Assembly: GCA_019117485.1 (NCBI GenBank)
Contig: DWZQ01000036.1
Coordinates: 1 to 51,095 of the forward strand
Length of the DNA: 51,095 bases
Direction: 5' to 3'
From: Candidatus Agathobaculum intestinipullorum
GTDB taxonomy: Bacteria; Bacillota; Clostridia; Oscillospirales; Butyricicoccaceae
Under the pieces are notes generated by a model. It had not been told where the DNA came from, searched no databases, and worked only from the letters and a program-made list of their open reading frames with translations. Of this stretch, positions 17,580-24,767 are shown piece by piece. Position numbers and translations under genes: made by a program. Each line of letters starts with the position of its first letter. Position 1 is the stretch's first letter.

Positions 17580-18104
17580 CTATTCATCGTAGTACCATCC
17601 TTTCAGCGCTTCGCGCAGCTGCTTACGGGCGCGGGATAGGCGGGCGGTGACGGTCGACACGTCCACGCCGAGGCTGTCGGCGATTTCGCGCGCTTTGAGT
17701 TCCTGATAATAGTACAGCAGGATGACCTCGCGGTATGGGCGGGAAAGTGCCATGATCGCGTGGGGGAGCGTGTCGTCTACCTGTGGGTTGTCCGACGGTG
17801 CGAATAACCGTTGGAGTTCTTCTGCGGGTGCGCGGCGGCGTTTCCAAGGGGAGCGCAGGTAGCTTTTGCACACATTGATGGCGATGCGCGTGATCCAAGT
17901 GATCTCACTGCCGTCGCCACGGAATTTGTCCACATTGCGCCATGCCTTGATGAGCGTCTCCTGCACGGCGTCCTCAGCAAGGTGCGCGTCCTTTAGGTAG
18001 AGTGTGCATAGCCGCAGCAGGCGGTCGCCCCAGTCGTCCAGCAGACGCGCAAAGCCGTCCTCGTCCTGCAGATACGAGGGCGCCGGGTTGTCATTCGTTG
18101 CCAC
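17580..18104 (-). CDS. ECF-type RNA polymerase sigma factor
   Basis: A 174-residue sigma-70 family protein of the extracytoplasmic-function type. Region 2 is seen in LYLKDAHLAEDAVQETLIKAW (about 37-57) followed by FRGDGSEITWITRIA. Region 4 is seen in LPHAIMALSRPYREVILLYYYQELKAREIADSLGV and the HTH TVTARLSRARKQLREAL. The start is a GTG with AAAGGA upstream. It forms a pair with the downstream membrane protein gene. Genes of the SigW/SigV kind answer envelope stress; its own regulon cannot be told from the window. Confidence 0.92.
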   Translation of the reverse strand: MATNDNPAPSYLQDEDGFARLLDDWGDRLLRLCTLYLKDAHLAEDAVQETLIKAWRNVDKFRGDGSEITWITRIAINVCKSYLRSPWKRRRAPAEELQRLFAPSDNPQVDDTLPHAIMALSRPYREVILLYYYQELKAREIADSLGVDVSTVTARLSRARKQLREALKGWYYDE

Positions 18105-18153
18105 GGCATCACGTCCTTTCTATTCATTTGACGCAGCAGGTGAGGGGATTACT

Positions 18154-18189
18154 GCAAAAAAATTGAGGCTTTTTTGCAAAGCCTCAATT
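18154..18189 (-). terminator. Terminator of small membrane protein gene
   Basis: A minus-strand 10-bp stem (18180-18189 with 18161-18170) is followed on that strand by a run of seven T residues. Confidence 0.8.
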
Positions 18190-18202
18190 GTGATGTAACC
18201 CA

Positions 18203-18865
18203 TCACTCATAATCAACCGGCTCACCGGTTAGCACATCGTAATAATACCAACGATCGATATCATCCTCCACGAAAAAGTAAATGCCGAGTGGAGTCTGTG
18301 AGCGGTCGCCTGTAATACGGCCGATAAATCTGCCGCCCTCGGCTTCACCAATCGGTGTGATTTGCGCAATCGAAACCGGGTGCATCACCAGCAAGTACAG
18401 CGGCAAGACTATGAGAAACGGAACATAGAATACCAGCAGCAGGATAAAGACATTTTTCGCTTTACTGCGCGGCTGCCACGGTCGCATGGGTCGGCGGAAG
18501 GGTAGCAGCCGGTACAGCCAAAGCACAATGCCGACCAGCGCCAGCAGGCACAGATACCAGATGCCCGGCTGATACCAAACGTACCAGCTGCCATATGCAA
18601 ATGCTAGATAGGCGATTCCGGTGCATAGTAAAAGCATGAGCGCGTTTGCCCAGCGGGGCGAGCGGTCGGACGGTTCGCGTTCGATGTATTCAACGGCCAG
18701 TAAGGGGATCAGCAGCGTTACTGCCCCCCAAACCCACAGATAGGCCGCATTGATGCCAAGGGCGTCGTCATAAGCGTAATTGAGCCAAGTGGCAAGGCTG
18801 CTTGCCACCAGCCATGCGGCAATGGCCAGCACGGCCAGAACGGGGGTGGAAAGCTGCTTTTTCAT
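18203..18865 (-). CDS. Hypothetical membrane protein
   Basis: I do not recognise the family. The 220-residue protein has an N-terminal hydrophobic segment (about 8-28), further membrane segments near 40-58, 73-90, 99-118 and 140-165, then a soluble C-terminal tail of about 55 residues with a TPLGIYFFVEDDIDRWYYYD stretch. The ATG at 18865 follows a GAAAGGTGGGA site; the longer frame upstream crosses a terminator hairpin. It lies between the phosphofructokinase gene and the sigma factor gene, with hairpins on both sides, so it is probably expressed by itself. Confidence 0.7.
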   Translation of the reverse strand: MKKQLSTPVLAVLAIAAWLVASSLATWLNYAYDDALGINAAYLWVWGAVTLLIPLLAVEYIEREPSDRSPRWANALMLLLCTGIAYLAFAYGSWYVWYQPGIWYLCLLALVGIVLWLYRLLPFRRPMRPWQPRSKAKNVFILLLVFYVPFLIVLPLYLLVMHPVSIAQITPIGEAEGGRFIGRITGDRSQTPLGIYFFVEDDIDRWYYYDVLTGEPVDYE

Positions 18866-18889
18866 CTCTATCCCACCTTTCGGGAAGGC

Positions 18890-18921
18890 AAACGGGCAGA
18901 GCCTTGCGGCTCTGCCCGTTT
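18890..18921 (-). terminator. Hairpin terminator after phosphofructokinase gene
   Basis: A perfect 14-bp stem (18890-18903 with 18908-18921) with a TTGC loop. The T-run on the minus strand is short, whereas the plus-strand side ends in five T. Confidence 0.65.
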
Positions 18922-18964
18922 TTGTATCGTGTTTGCACCGCAAGGCGCTATTTTTAAAGGACGA

Positions 18965-20206
18965 TTACGCTTCTGCCTTGATCTTCTTTAGCTTAGCAAA
19001 GCGCGGCAGGCCGTTCACCTTCGGGCCTACGTTCTCGCCAGCGATCAGCGGCATAGCGTACTCGACGAACTTCTCGGTTACGCCGTTGCCTTCCTCGTTG
19101 ATCCAGTCGCGCGGAACCTTCTTCTCGGTGTTAGCAACTTCGGACAGCGGGAGCAGCTCGATCTCGCACTTGTAACCGTTCTCGTCGCGGGTGCACTTGA
19201 AGCCCGGCATATAGTCGGTCTTGCCAGCAACGGCATTCTCAACCGCAGCCTTACCGGACATATAGGACTCGTCGACGTCGGTCTTGGAAGCGCAGTGTGC
19301 TGCGCAGCGCTGCAGCAGGCTCAGCTCAATGCCGCGTACCTTGCAGCCCAGCTCGTTCTTAACGGTGTCCGCCAGCATCGCGGCAAGGCCGCCCAGCTGT
19401 GCGTGGCCGAAGCCGTCGGTCGCAGAGGTCTTTGCCTCGGAAACGAAGGAACCGTCGGCGTAGTGGATGCCCTCGGAAACAGCAACAAGGCAGTTGCCCT
19501 TTTCTTCGTAGATGCGCTTTACGTCCGCGAGGAACTTCTGCATGTCGAAATCGGTCTCGGGGAGGTAAATCAGATCCGGGCCAGCGCCCATCGCGGTCGC
19601 CAGACCAGCAGCGCCAGCCAGCCAGCCAGCGTGACGGCCCATGATCTCAACAACGCAAACCATGCCGGTGTCGTATACGCGCGCGTCCTGATGGATCTCC
19701 ATGCAGGAGGTTGCGATATACTTGGCAGCGGACGCAAAGCCCGGGCAGTGGTCGGTGCCGAACAGGTCGTTGTCGATGGTCTTCGGGATGCCCATAACGC
19801 GGCACTCGTAGCCGGACTTCATCATATACTTGGAAACCTTGTTGCAGGTATCCATCGAGTCGTTACCGCCGTTGTAGAAGAAGTAGCGGATGTCGTACTT
19901 CTTGAAGATTTCAAGGATGCGCTTGTAATCGGTGTCGTCGACGTCCGGGTCGGCCAGCTTATAACGGCAGGAGCCGAGCGCGGAGGACGGGGTGTAGCGC
20001 AGCAGCGCCAGCTCGTCACGGTCTTCCTTATCGATGTCATACAGTTCATCGTTCAGCAGGCCCTTGATGCCGTGTGCCATGCCGAATACGCGGGTGATGG
20101 ACGGGTTGTCCAGCGCAGTTTCCAGTGCGCCGAGCACAGAAGAGTTGATGACCGAAGTCGGGCCGCCCGACTGGCCGATGACGCAAGCGCCTTTCAGTTC
20201 ACTCAT
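18965..20206 (-). CDS. pfp: PPi-type 6-phosphofructokinase
   Basis: A 413-residue phosphofructokinase. Residues 113-116 read GGND and 141-147 read PKTIDND. In ATP enzymes these are GGDG and PGTIDND; an Asp in the last place of the first motif and Lys in the second mark pyrophosphate-dependent enzymes, so this probably interconverts fructose 6-phosphate and fructose 1,6-bisphosphate with PPi. The Asn in place of the usual first Asp is less common. The MGRHAGWLA substrate loop is present near 190. The ATG at 20206 has GGAGG upstream. It is divergent from fba, the next glycolytic step, and their promoters share a motif. Confidence 0.9.
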   Translation of the reverse strand: MSELKGACVIGQSGGPTSVINSSVLGALETALDNPSITRVFGMAHGIKGLLNDELYDIDKEDRDELALLRYTPSSALGSCRYKLADPDVDDTDYKRILEIFKKYDIRYFFYNGGNDSMDTCNKVSKYMMKSGYECRVMGIPKTIDNDLFGTDHCPGFASAAKYIATSCMEIHQDARVYDTGMVCVVEIMGRHAGWLAGAAGLATAMGAGPDLIYLPETDFDMQKFLADVKRIYEEKGNCLVAVSEGIHYADGSFVSEAKTSATDGFGHAQLGGLAAMLADTVKNELGCKVRGIELSLLQRCAAHCASKTDVDESYMSGKAAVENAVAGKTDYMPGFKCTRDENGYKCEIELLPLSEVANTEKKVPRDWINEEGNGVTEKFVEYAMPLIAGENVGPKVNGLPRFAKLKKIKAEA

Positions 20207-20273
20207 AATGATAAACCTCCTAAACAAACTTGAAATACAGGGATTGCCCGCTGCATTCTCTTGCAATATAAGG

Positions 20274-20299
20274 TTATCATAAAACCAGTCCGAAATCAA
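20274..20299 (-). promoter_or_regulatory. pfp promoter with shared glycolytic element
   Basis: On the minus strand TTGATTTCGG (20290-20299) is followed after 10 bases by TGATAA (20274-20279). The fba promoter has exactly the same arrangement. The -35 is TTGATT; the -10 (TAACCT) is weak but follows a TG extension. Confidence 0.55.
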
Positions 20300-20378
20300 T
20301 GGAAAACAGAATTTTTTGCCTGCGGGATGGAGCGTGTAGCGGGCAAGCAAATTTTGCTTTTCAATTTTGATGATACAC

Positions 20379-20407
20379 TTGATTTCGGTCGAACATCCTG
20401 ATAAAAT
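20379..20407 (+). promoter_or_regulatory. fba promoter with shared glycolytic element
   Basis: TTGATT (20379-20384) and TAAAAT (20402-20407) are 17 bases apart, with a TG extension before the -10. The stretch TTGATTTCGG-N10-TGATAA matches the pfp promoter. Confidence 0.75.
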
Positions 20408-20460
20408 ATAGGAAGAATTGAGCTTAGGCTAAATCTGTTTGTTAGGAAAGGAAGATTGCC

Positions 20461-21429
20461 ATGCCATTAGTTACTACGACCGAAATGTTTAAGAAAGCTT
20501 ATGAGGGCGGCTACGCTGTCGGCGCTTTCAACGTAAACAACATGGAAATCGTTCAGGGCATCACCGAGGCTTGCCAGGAGCAGAAGGCTCCGGTCGTCCT
20601 GCAGGTATCCAAGGGCGCGCGTGCTTACGCTAATCACACCTATCTGGTGAAGATGGTTGAGGCCGCTGTCAAGGAGTGCCCGGATATCCCGATCGCACTG
20701 CACCTCGACCACGGCCCGGACTTCGAGACCTGCAAGTCCTGCATCGACGGCGGCTTCACCTCCGTTATGATCGACTGCTCGAGCAAGCCGTTTGACGAGA
20801 ACGTTGAGATCACTAAGAAGGTCGTTGATTACGCGCACGAGCACGGCGTTGTCGTTGAGGCAGAGCTGGGCACGCTGGCCGGCGTTGAGGACGACGTTAA
20901 GGTTTCCGCAGAGGATTCCTCCTACACCCGTCCGGAAGAGGTAGAGGAGTTTGTAACCCGTACTGGCTGTGACTCGCTGGCGATCGCCATCGGCACCTCG
21001 CACGGCGCGTACAAGTTCACCCCGGACCAGTGCACCCGCAACGAGAACGGCATTCTGGTTCCGCCTCCGCTGCGTTTCGACGTGCTCGAGGAAGTTTCCA
21101 AGCGTCTGCCAGGCTTCCCGATCGTTCTGCACGGTTCTTCTTCGGTTCCGCAGAACTTTGTTGACATTATCAACGCGCACGGCGGCAAGATGCCTGATGC
21201 AATCGGCATCCCGGAGGAAGAGCTCCGCAAGGCTGCTACGATGTCTGTCTGCAAGATCAACATCGACTCCGACATCCGTCTGGCGATCACTGCTACCATC
21301 CGTGAGTACTTCGACGAGCATCCGGATCATTTCGATCCCCGTCAGTACCTCAAGCCCGCCCGTCAGGCTGTCAAGGACATGGTTGCGCACAAGCTGATCC
21401 ACGTGCTCGGCTGCAACGGCAAGGCGTAA
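20461..21429 (+). CDS. fba: Class II fructose-1,6-bisphosphate aldolase
   Basis: A zinc-dependent aldolase of 322 residues that cleaves fructose 1,6-bisphosphate. The zinc/catalytic segment ALHLDHGPDFETCKSCI is near residue 79, the second zinc ligand region lies in AIGTSHGAYKF near 180, and LHGSSSVP (third His) near 221 is followed by CKINIDSDIR near 263. AGGAAAGGAAG is upstream of the start. The gene uses more C/G-ending optimal codons than its neighbours, as expected for a highly expressed protein. It is divergent from pfp and ends in a strong terminator. Confidence 0.97.
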   Translation: MPLVTTTEMFKKAYEGGYAVGAFNVNNMEIVQGITEACQEQKAPVVLQVSKGARAYANHTYLVKMVEAAVKECPDIPIALHLDHGPDFETCKSCIDGGFTSVMIDCSSKPFDENVEITKKVVDYAHEHGVVVEAELGTLAGVEDDVKVSAEDSSYTRPEEVEEFVTRTGCDSLAIAIGTSHGAYKFTPDQCTRNENGILVPPPLRFDVLEEVSKRLPGFPIVLHGSSSVPQNFVDIINAHGGKMPDAIGIPEEELRKAATMSVCKINIDSDIRLAITATIREYFDEHPDHFDPRQYLKPARQAVKDMVAHKLIHVLGCNGKA

Positions 21430-21450
21430 TTCGCATTTGCGAAAAAACGG

Positions 21451-21485
21451 ACAGGCCGTATCCGAAAGGATACGGCCTGTTTTTG
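21451..21485 (+). terminator. fba terminator
   Basis: A 13-bp stem (21451-21463 with 21468-21480), GAAA loop, then a run of T. Confidence 0.9.
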
Positions 21486-21510
21486 CGTTATAATGCAACC
21501 GTTTTCATAC

Positions 21511-21539
21511 TTTACACTATAAAAGTGTTGTGCTATAAT
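21511..21539 (+). promoter_or_regulatory. yerC operon promoter
   Basis: TTTACA (21511-21516) and TATAAT (21534-21539), spacer 17 bases, about 45 bases before the yerC start. Confidence 0.8.
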
Positions 21540-21581
21540 ACAAAGTATCGCAAGCGGATCAAACAGGCAGGAGGGATCGAC

Positions 21582-21878
21582 TTGAACCGCAAATTAAAGG
21601 ATGAGGATATGGATATCCTGTTCCGCGGCATCCTCAAGCTTAGCACGGTGGAGGAGTGTTACGACTTTTTTGAAGACCTGTGCACGATCGCAGAGCTGCG
21701 CGCGATGGTGCAGCGTTTTCAGGTGGCGCGTATGCTGGATGAAGGACGCATTTACAGCGATATCGTGCAGGAGACAGGTGCGTCGACCGCGACGATCAGC
21801 CGCGTCAATAAGTGTCTGGTGTACGGTTCGGACGGCTACCGCAAAATGCTCGATCGACTGAAGGAAGACCATGAATAG
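21582..21878 (+). CDS. yerC: YerC/YecD family TrpR-like regulator
   Basis: A 98-residue helical protein of the TrpR superfamily. The core LSTVEECYDFFEDLCTIAEL is followed by a helix-turn-helix (YSDIVQETGASTATISRVNKCL, about 61-82). Family members are thought to bind DNA, but ligand and targets are unknown. The start is a TTG (21582) six bases after GGAGGGA; upstream in-frame codons cross the promoter. Its stop overlaps the next start by eight bases, so translation is coupled to the methyltransferase. Confidence 0.88.
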   Translation: MNRKLKDEDMDILFRGILKLSTVEECYDFFEDLCTIAELRAMVQRFQVARMLDEGRIYSDIVQETGASTATISRVNKCLVYGSDGYRKMLDRLKEDHE

Positions 21879-22611
21879 TTATCAGACGCTGTCGGCATAC
21901 TATGACCGCTTTACTGACGATGTAGGCTATGCCCAGTGGGCGGAATTCTTCGATGCGTTATTTGCGCGGGAGGGTGTGCAGCCCAAGCTGGTGCTCGATC
22001 TTGCCTGCGGTACGGGCACGCTGACCGGTCTGCTCGCGCGCCGAGGCTATGAGATGATCGGCGTGGATGCTTCGCCGGACATGCTGATGCAGGCTATGCA
22101 GAATACGATGGACTGCACCCCGCGGCCGCTGTTCCTCAACCAGCGAATGGAGCAGCTCGACCTGTACGGCACGGTGGATGTGTGCCTGTGCTGTCTGGAT
22201 AGCGTCAATTACGTCACCGACCCGGCGGCTTTGCAGCGCGCATTGGAGCGCGTGTATCTGTTTCTGGAGCCGAAAACCGGCCTGTTTGTGTTCGACATTA
22301 ACACGCCGGAGAAGTTTGCGCGCATGGATGGCAACAGCTATGTGCGTGAGGACGAGGATGTGTTCTGTGTTTGGCAGGCTGCGGTCGAGAACTGCCTGTG
22401 CGCCTATCAGTTCGATATTTTCGAGAAGGATGGCGATGTGTGGACGCGCGCGCAGGAGACGCACGAAGAACGGATATACACCATCCCGGAACTGACCGCG
22501 ATGCTGAAGCAGGCAGGCTTTGCCGAAATCAAAACCTATGGGGACCAGTCCTTTTCGCCTGTCCGGGGCGGGGAAGACAGGGTCTACTTTACCGCACGAA
22601 AGAGAGATTAA
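21871..22611 (+). CDS. Class I SAM-dependent methyltransferase
   Basis: A 246-residue methyltransferase. Motif I LDLACGTGTLTGLLARRG is near residue 43, the acidic motif II VDASPDML near 67, and the post-motif DVCLCCLDSVNYV near 106. The N-terminus SYQTLSAYYDRFTDD is typical of small-molecule methyltransferases of this clan. The substrate cannot be deduced. It overlaps yerC by eight bases and ends six bases before hslO, forming a three-gene operon. Confidence 0.88.
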   Translation: MNSYQTLSAYYDRFTDDVGYAQWAEFFDALFAREGVQPKLVLDLACGTGTLTGLLARRGYEMIGVDASPDMLMQAMQNTMDCTPRPLFLNQRMEQLDLYGTVDVCLCCLDSVNYVTDPAALQRALERVYLFLEPKTGLFVFDINTPEKFARMDGNSYVREDEDVFCVWQAAVENCLCAYQFDIFEKDGDVWTRAQETHEERIYTIPELTAMLKQAGFAEIKTYGDQSFSPVRGGEDRVYFTARKRD

Positions 22612-22617
22612 AACCCT

Positions 22618-23499
22618 ATGAGCGATACATTACTTCGCGCGATCGCCCGCGATGCGGGCATCCAGATTTCTGCCGCCGTGACGACCGGGCTGGTCGAGCG
22701 CGCAAGGCAAATTCACGATACGTCGCCGGTCGCAACGGCGGCGCTCGGCCGCACGCTGACCGCGACGGCTATTATGGGTAGCCAGCTCAAGACAGACGAC
22801 GGTTCGGTGACCGTGCAGGTCAAGGGCAACGGCCCGCTGGGTACCATCGTGTGCGTCGGCGATGCGGACGGCTGGGTACGCGGTTATCTGCAAAACCCAG
22901 CCTGCGAATTGCCTCTGCGCGCAGATGGCAAGTTGAACGTAGGCGGCGGTGTCGGCCGAGGCTATCTGATGGTCATAAAAGATATTGGCATGAAAGACCC
23001 GATTACGGGCACGGTCGCGTTGGTCAATGGTGAAATCGCTGAGGACTTGACGCGCTACTTTGCCGAGAGTGAGCAGATCCCGTCAGCCTGTGCGCTGGGC
23101 GTGCTGGTTGATACCGACCGAACAGTGCGTTGCGCAGGCGGTTGGCTGGTGCAGCTGATGCCGGGCGTTAAGGACAGTGATATTGACCGGCTGGAGGCTA
23201 ATCTGGCTAAGATCGAACCGATGACGACCATGCTTGACAAGGGCATGACGCCCGAAGAAATCGTGTTGGCGGTGTTGGATGGGTTTTCTGTTGATTTCTT
23301 GCAGACCGACACGATTGGTTATCGTTGCGCATGCAGCCGGGACAAGGTCGAGCGCGCGTTGATCAGCATGGGAAAAACGGAACTTGCCAAGATGGCGGAA
23401 GAACAGGGAAAAAGTGAAGTAACCTGCCAGTTCTGTGACAAAATCTATGCGTTTACCCGTGCAGAGTTACAGAAGCTTTTGCGGCAAGCAGAAAAATAA
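22618..23499 (+). CDS. hslO: Redox-regulated chaperone Hsp33
   Basis: A 293-residue holdase activated by oxidation. The N-terminal chaperone domain is followed by the redox switch: Cys237 and Cys239 (CAC) and Cys270 and Cys273 (CQFC), which bind zinc when reduced. The core motif VKGNGPLGTI near 69 and GRGYLMVIKD near 117 are also present. It is the last gene of the yerC operon; the tRNA cluster promoter follows 19 bases after the stop. Under hypochlorite or oxidative stress the protein unfolds its zinc domain and binds clients. Confidence 0.97.
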   Translation: MSDTLLRAIARDAGIQISAAVTTGLVERARQIHDTSPVATAALGRTLTATAIMGSQLKTDDGSVTVQVKGNGPLGTIVCVGDADGWVRGYLQNPACELPLRADGKLNVGGGVGRGYLMVIKDIGMKDPITGTVALVNGEIAEDLTRYFAESEQIPSACALGVLVDTDRTVRCAGGWLVQLMPGVKDSDIDRLEANLAKIEPMTTMLDKGMTPEEIVLAVLDGFSVDFLQTDTIGYRCACSRDKVERALISMGKTELAKMAEEQGKSEVTCQFCDKIYAFTRAELQKLLRQAEK

Positions 23500-23518
23500 A
23501 AAAATCGCCAAAAAAGTG

Positions 23519-23547
23519 TTGACATTTGGCATTGGTTTCGATATAAT
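23519..23547 (+). promoter_or_regulatory. Promoter of the tRNA cluster
   Basis: Full-consensus TTGACA (23519-23524) and TATAAT (23542-23547), 17-base spacer, starting about 37 bases before the first tRNA. Confidence 0.9.
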
Positions 23548-23583
23548 AAATCTCGCCGCTGATGATTACGGCGGCGGCGATTC

Positions 23584-23660
23584 GGCCCGGTAGCTCAGTT
23601 GGTTAGAGCGCCAGCCTGTCACGCTGGAGGCCGTGGGTTCAAGTCCCATCCGGGTCGCCA
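23584..23660 (+). tRNA. tRNA-Asp (GTC), CCA encoded
   Basis: The cloverleaf is clear: seven-pair acceptor stem with one G-U, D arm TAGCTCAGTTGGTTAGA, anticodon GTC in a CTGTCAC loop, T loop TTCAAGT and encoded CCA. Confidence 0.96.
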
Positions 23661-23692
23661 TTTCTTCAATCGTTATCGGTTGAAGAAAACTT

Positions 23693-23768
23693 GCCTCTGT
23701 AGCTCAGTCGGTAGAGCAGGGGACTGAAAATCCCCGTGTCGGTGGTTCGATTCCGCCCGGAGGCACCA
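23693..23768 (+). tRNA. tRNA-Phe (GAA), CCA encoded
   Basis: Acceptor GCCTCTG pairs with CGGAGGC, with one G-U pair. Anticodon GAA lies in CTGAAAA, the T loop is TTCGATT and CCA is encoded. Confidence 0.96.
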
Positions 23769-23775
23769 TAAATAT

Positions 23776-23851
23776 GCGGCTGTAGCTCATCTGGTAGAGC
23801 GCCACCTTGCCAAGGTGGAGGTAGCGAGTTCGAGCCTCGTCAGCCGCTCCA
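23776..23851 (+). tRNA. tRNA-Gly (GCC), CCA encoded
   Basis: Acceptor GCGGCTG pairs with CAGCCGC. Anticodon GCC lies in TTGCCAA, the T loop is TTCGAGC and CCA is encoded. Confidence 0.96.
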
Positions 23852-23856
23852 TATTT

Positions 23857-23930
23857 GGTACCATAGCCAAGCGGTAAGGCGTGGGACTGCAACTCCCTGA
23901 TCCCCAGTTCGATTCTGGGTGGTACCTCCA
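23857..23930 (+). tRNA. tRNA-Cys (GCA), CCA encoded
   Basis: The acceptor stem GGTACCA with GGTACC opposite, anticodon GCA in CTGCAAC, T loop TTCGATT and encoded CCA. It is the last tRNA of the cluster. Confidence 0.95.
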
Positions 23931-23939
23931 AAAGAACAA

Positions 23940-23968
23940 AAAGAGACGCCAAACGGCGTCTCTTTTTG
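23940..23968 (+). terminator. Terminator of the tRNA cluster
   Basis: An 11-bp stem (23940-23950 with 23955-23965), AAAC loop, then T-rich tail. Confidence 0.9.
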
Positions 23969-24003
23969 TTTTCCTCTGGGAAAAGGGAAAGAAAATCTTA
24001 AGA

Positions 24004-24019
24004 AATTTATGAATAAATT
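24004..24019. promoter_or_regulatory. AT-rich inverted repeat upstream of response regulator
   Basis: AATTTAT (24004-24010) and ATAAATT (24013-24019) are perfect inverted repeats with a two-base spacer, 47 bases before the response-regulator start. Possible autoregulatory site; no better promoter pair is obvious. Confidence 0.4.
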
Positions 24020-24065
24020 CAACAGAAACCTTTGGTATCATAGGAGCATAGAGGAGGGGGACGTC

Positions 24066-24767
24066 ATGGATAAGCTGACGGTGCTGGTGGTGGACGACGA
24101 TAAGGAGATTGTGGACAGCATTGCGATTTTTTTGCAGGCGGATGGTTATGCGGTTGAGAAGGCGTATAACGGTCTGGAGGCGCTCGACGTGGTAATGACG
24201 CGGCCAGTGCACCTACTGTTGCTTGATATTATGATGCCTGAGATGGATGGCATCAAGACGCTGCTTAAGGTGCGCGAGAGCAAGAATATTCCGATTATCC
24301 TGCTGTCAGCCAAGAGTGAGGATGCGGACAAAATTCTCGGTTTAACGGCGGGTGCGGACGATTATATCACCAAGCCTTTCAATCCGTCTGAGTTGGTTGC
24401 GCGTGTCAAAAGCCAGCTGCGGCGCTATACGCAGCTGGGCGCGATGCAGGTGACGGAAAAGCAGATCGCCATCCGTGGGTTGCTGCTGGACACGGAAAGC
24501 AAATCGGTGACGGTAGACGGCGAGGCTGTGCGCCTGACCCCACTCGAGTATAAAATCCTTGAGTTGCTGTGCCGCCATCCGGGCAAGGTGTTCTCAACGG
24601 AGGAAATCTACCGGCAGGTGTGGAATGAGGAGGCGGTGTCGGACAATGCAATCGCAGTGCATGTGCGGCACATCCGCGAAAAGATTGAGATCAACCCCAA
24701 GGAGCCGCGCTACCTGAAAGTCGTCTGGGGCGTAGGCTATAAGATAGAGAGGAGCGAGCAAATATGA
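24066..24767 (+). CDS. OmpR/PhoB-family response regulator
   Basis: A 233-residue two-component regulator. The receiver domain (1-120) has the acidic pair in VVDDDKE, phospho-acceptor Asp54 in LLLDIMMPEMDG, the LLSAKSE switch Thr/Ser region and Lys in ITKPFNP near 104. The C-terminal winged helix (about 135-230) contains LTPLEYKILELL and the recognition helix AIAVHVRHIREKIE. It resembles VanR-type regulators. The ATG at 24066 follows GAGGAGGGGG; longer in-frame starts run into the tRNA terminator. The stop overlaps the kinase start. Signals and targets are unknown. Confidence 0.94.
   Translation: MDKLTVLVVDDDKEIVDSIAIFLQADGYAVEKAYNGLEALDVVMTRPVHLLLLDIMMPEMDGIKTLLKVRESKNIPIILLSAKSEDADKILGLTAGADDYITKPFNPSELVARVKSQLRRYTQLGAMQVTEKQIAIRGLLLDTESKSVTVDGEAVRLTPLEYKILELLCRHPGKVFSTEEIYRQVWNEEAVSDNAIAVHVRHIREKIEINPKEPRYLKVVWGVGYKIERSEQI

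Noticed and set aside
18105-18155. Autoregulated ECF promoter upstream of the sigma gene (GTAATC and CGTC on the minus strand).
   Set aside because: The spacing of 13 bases is shorter than usual for ECF promoters and the -35 lacks a clear AAC core, so it is too weak to call.
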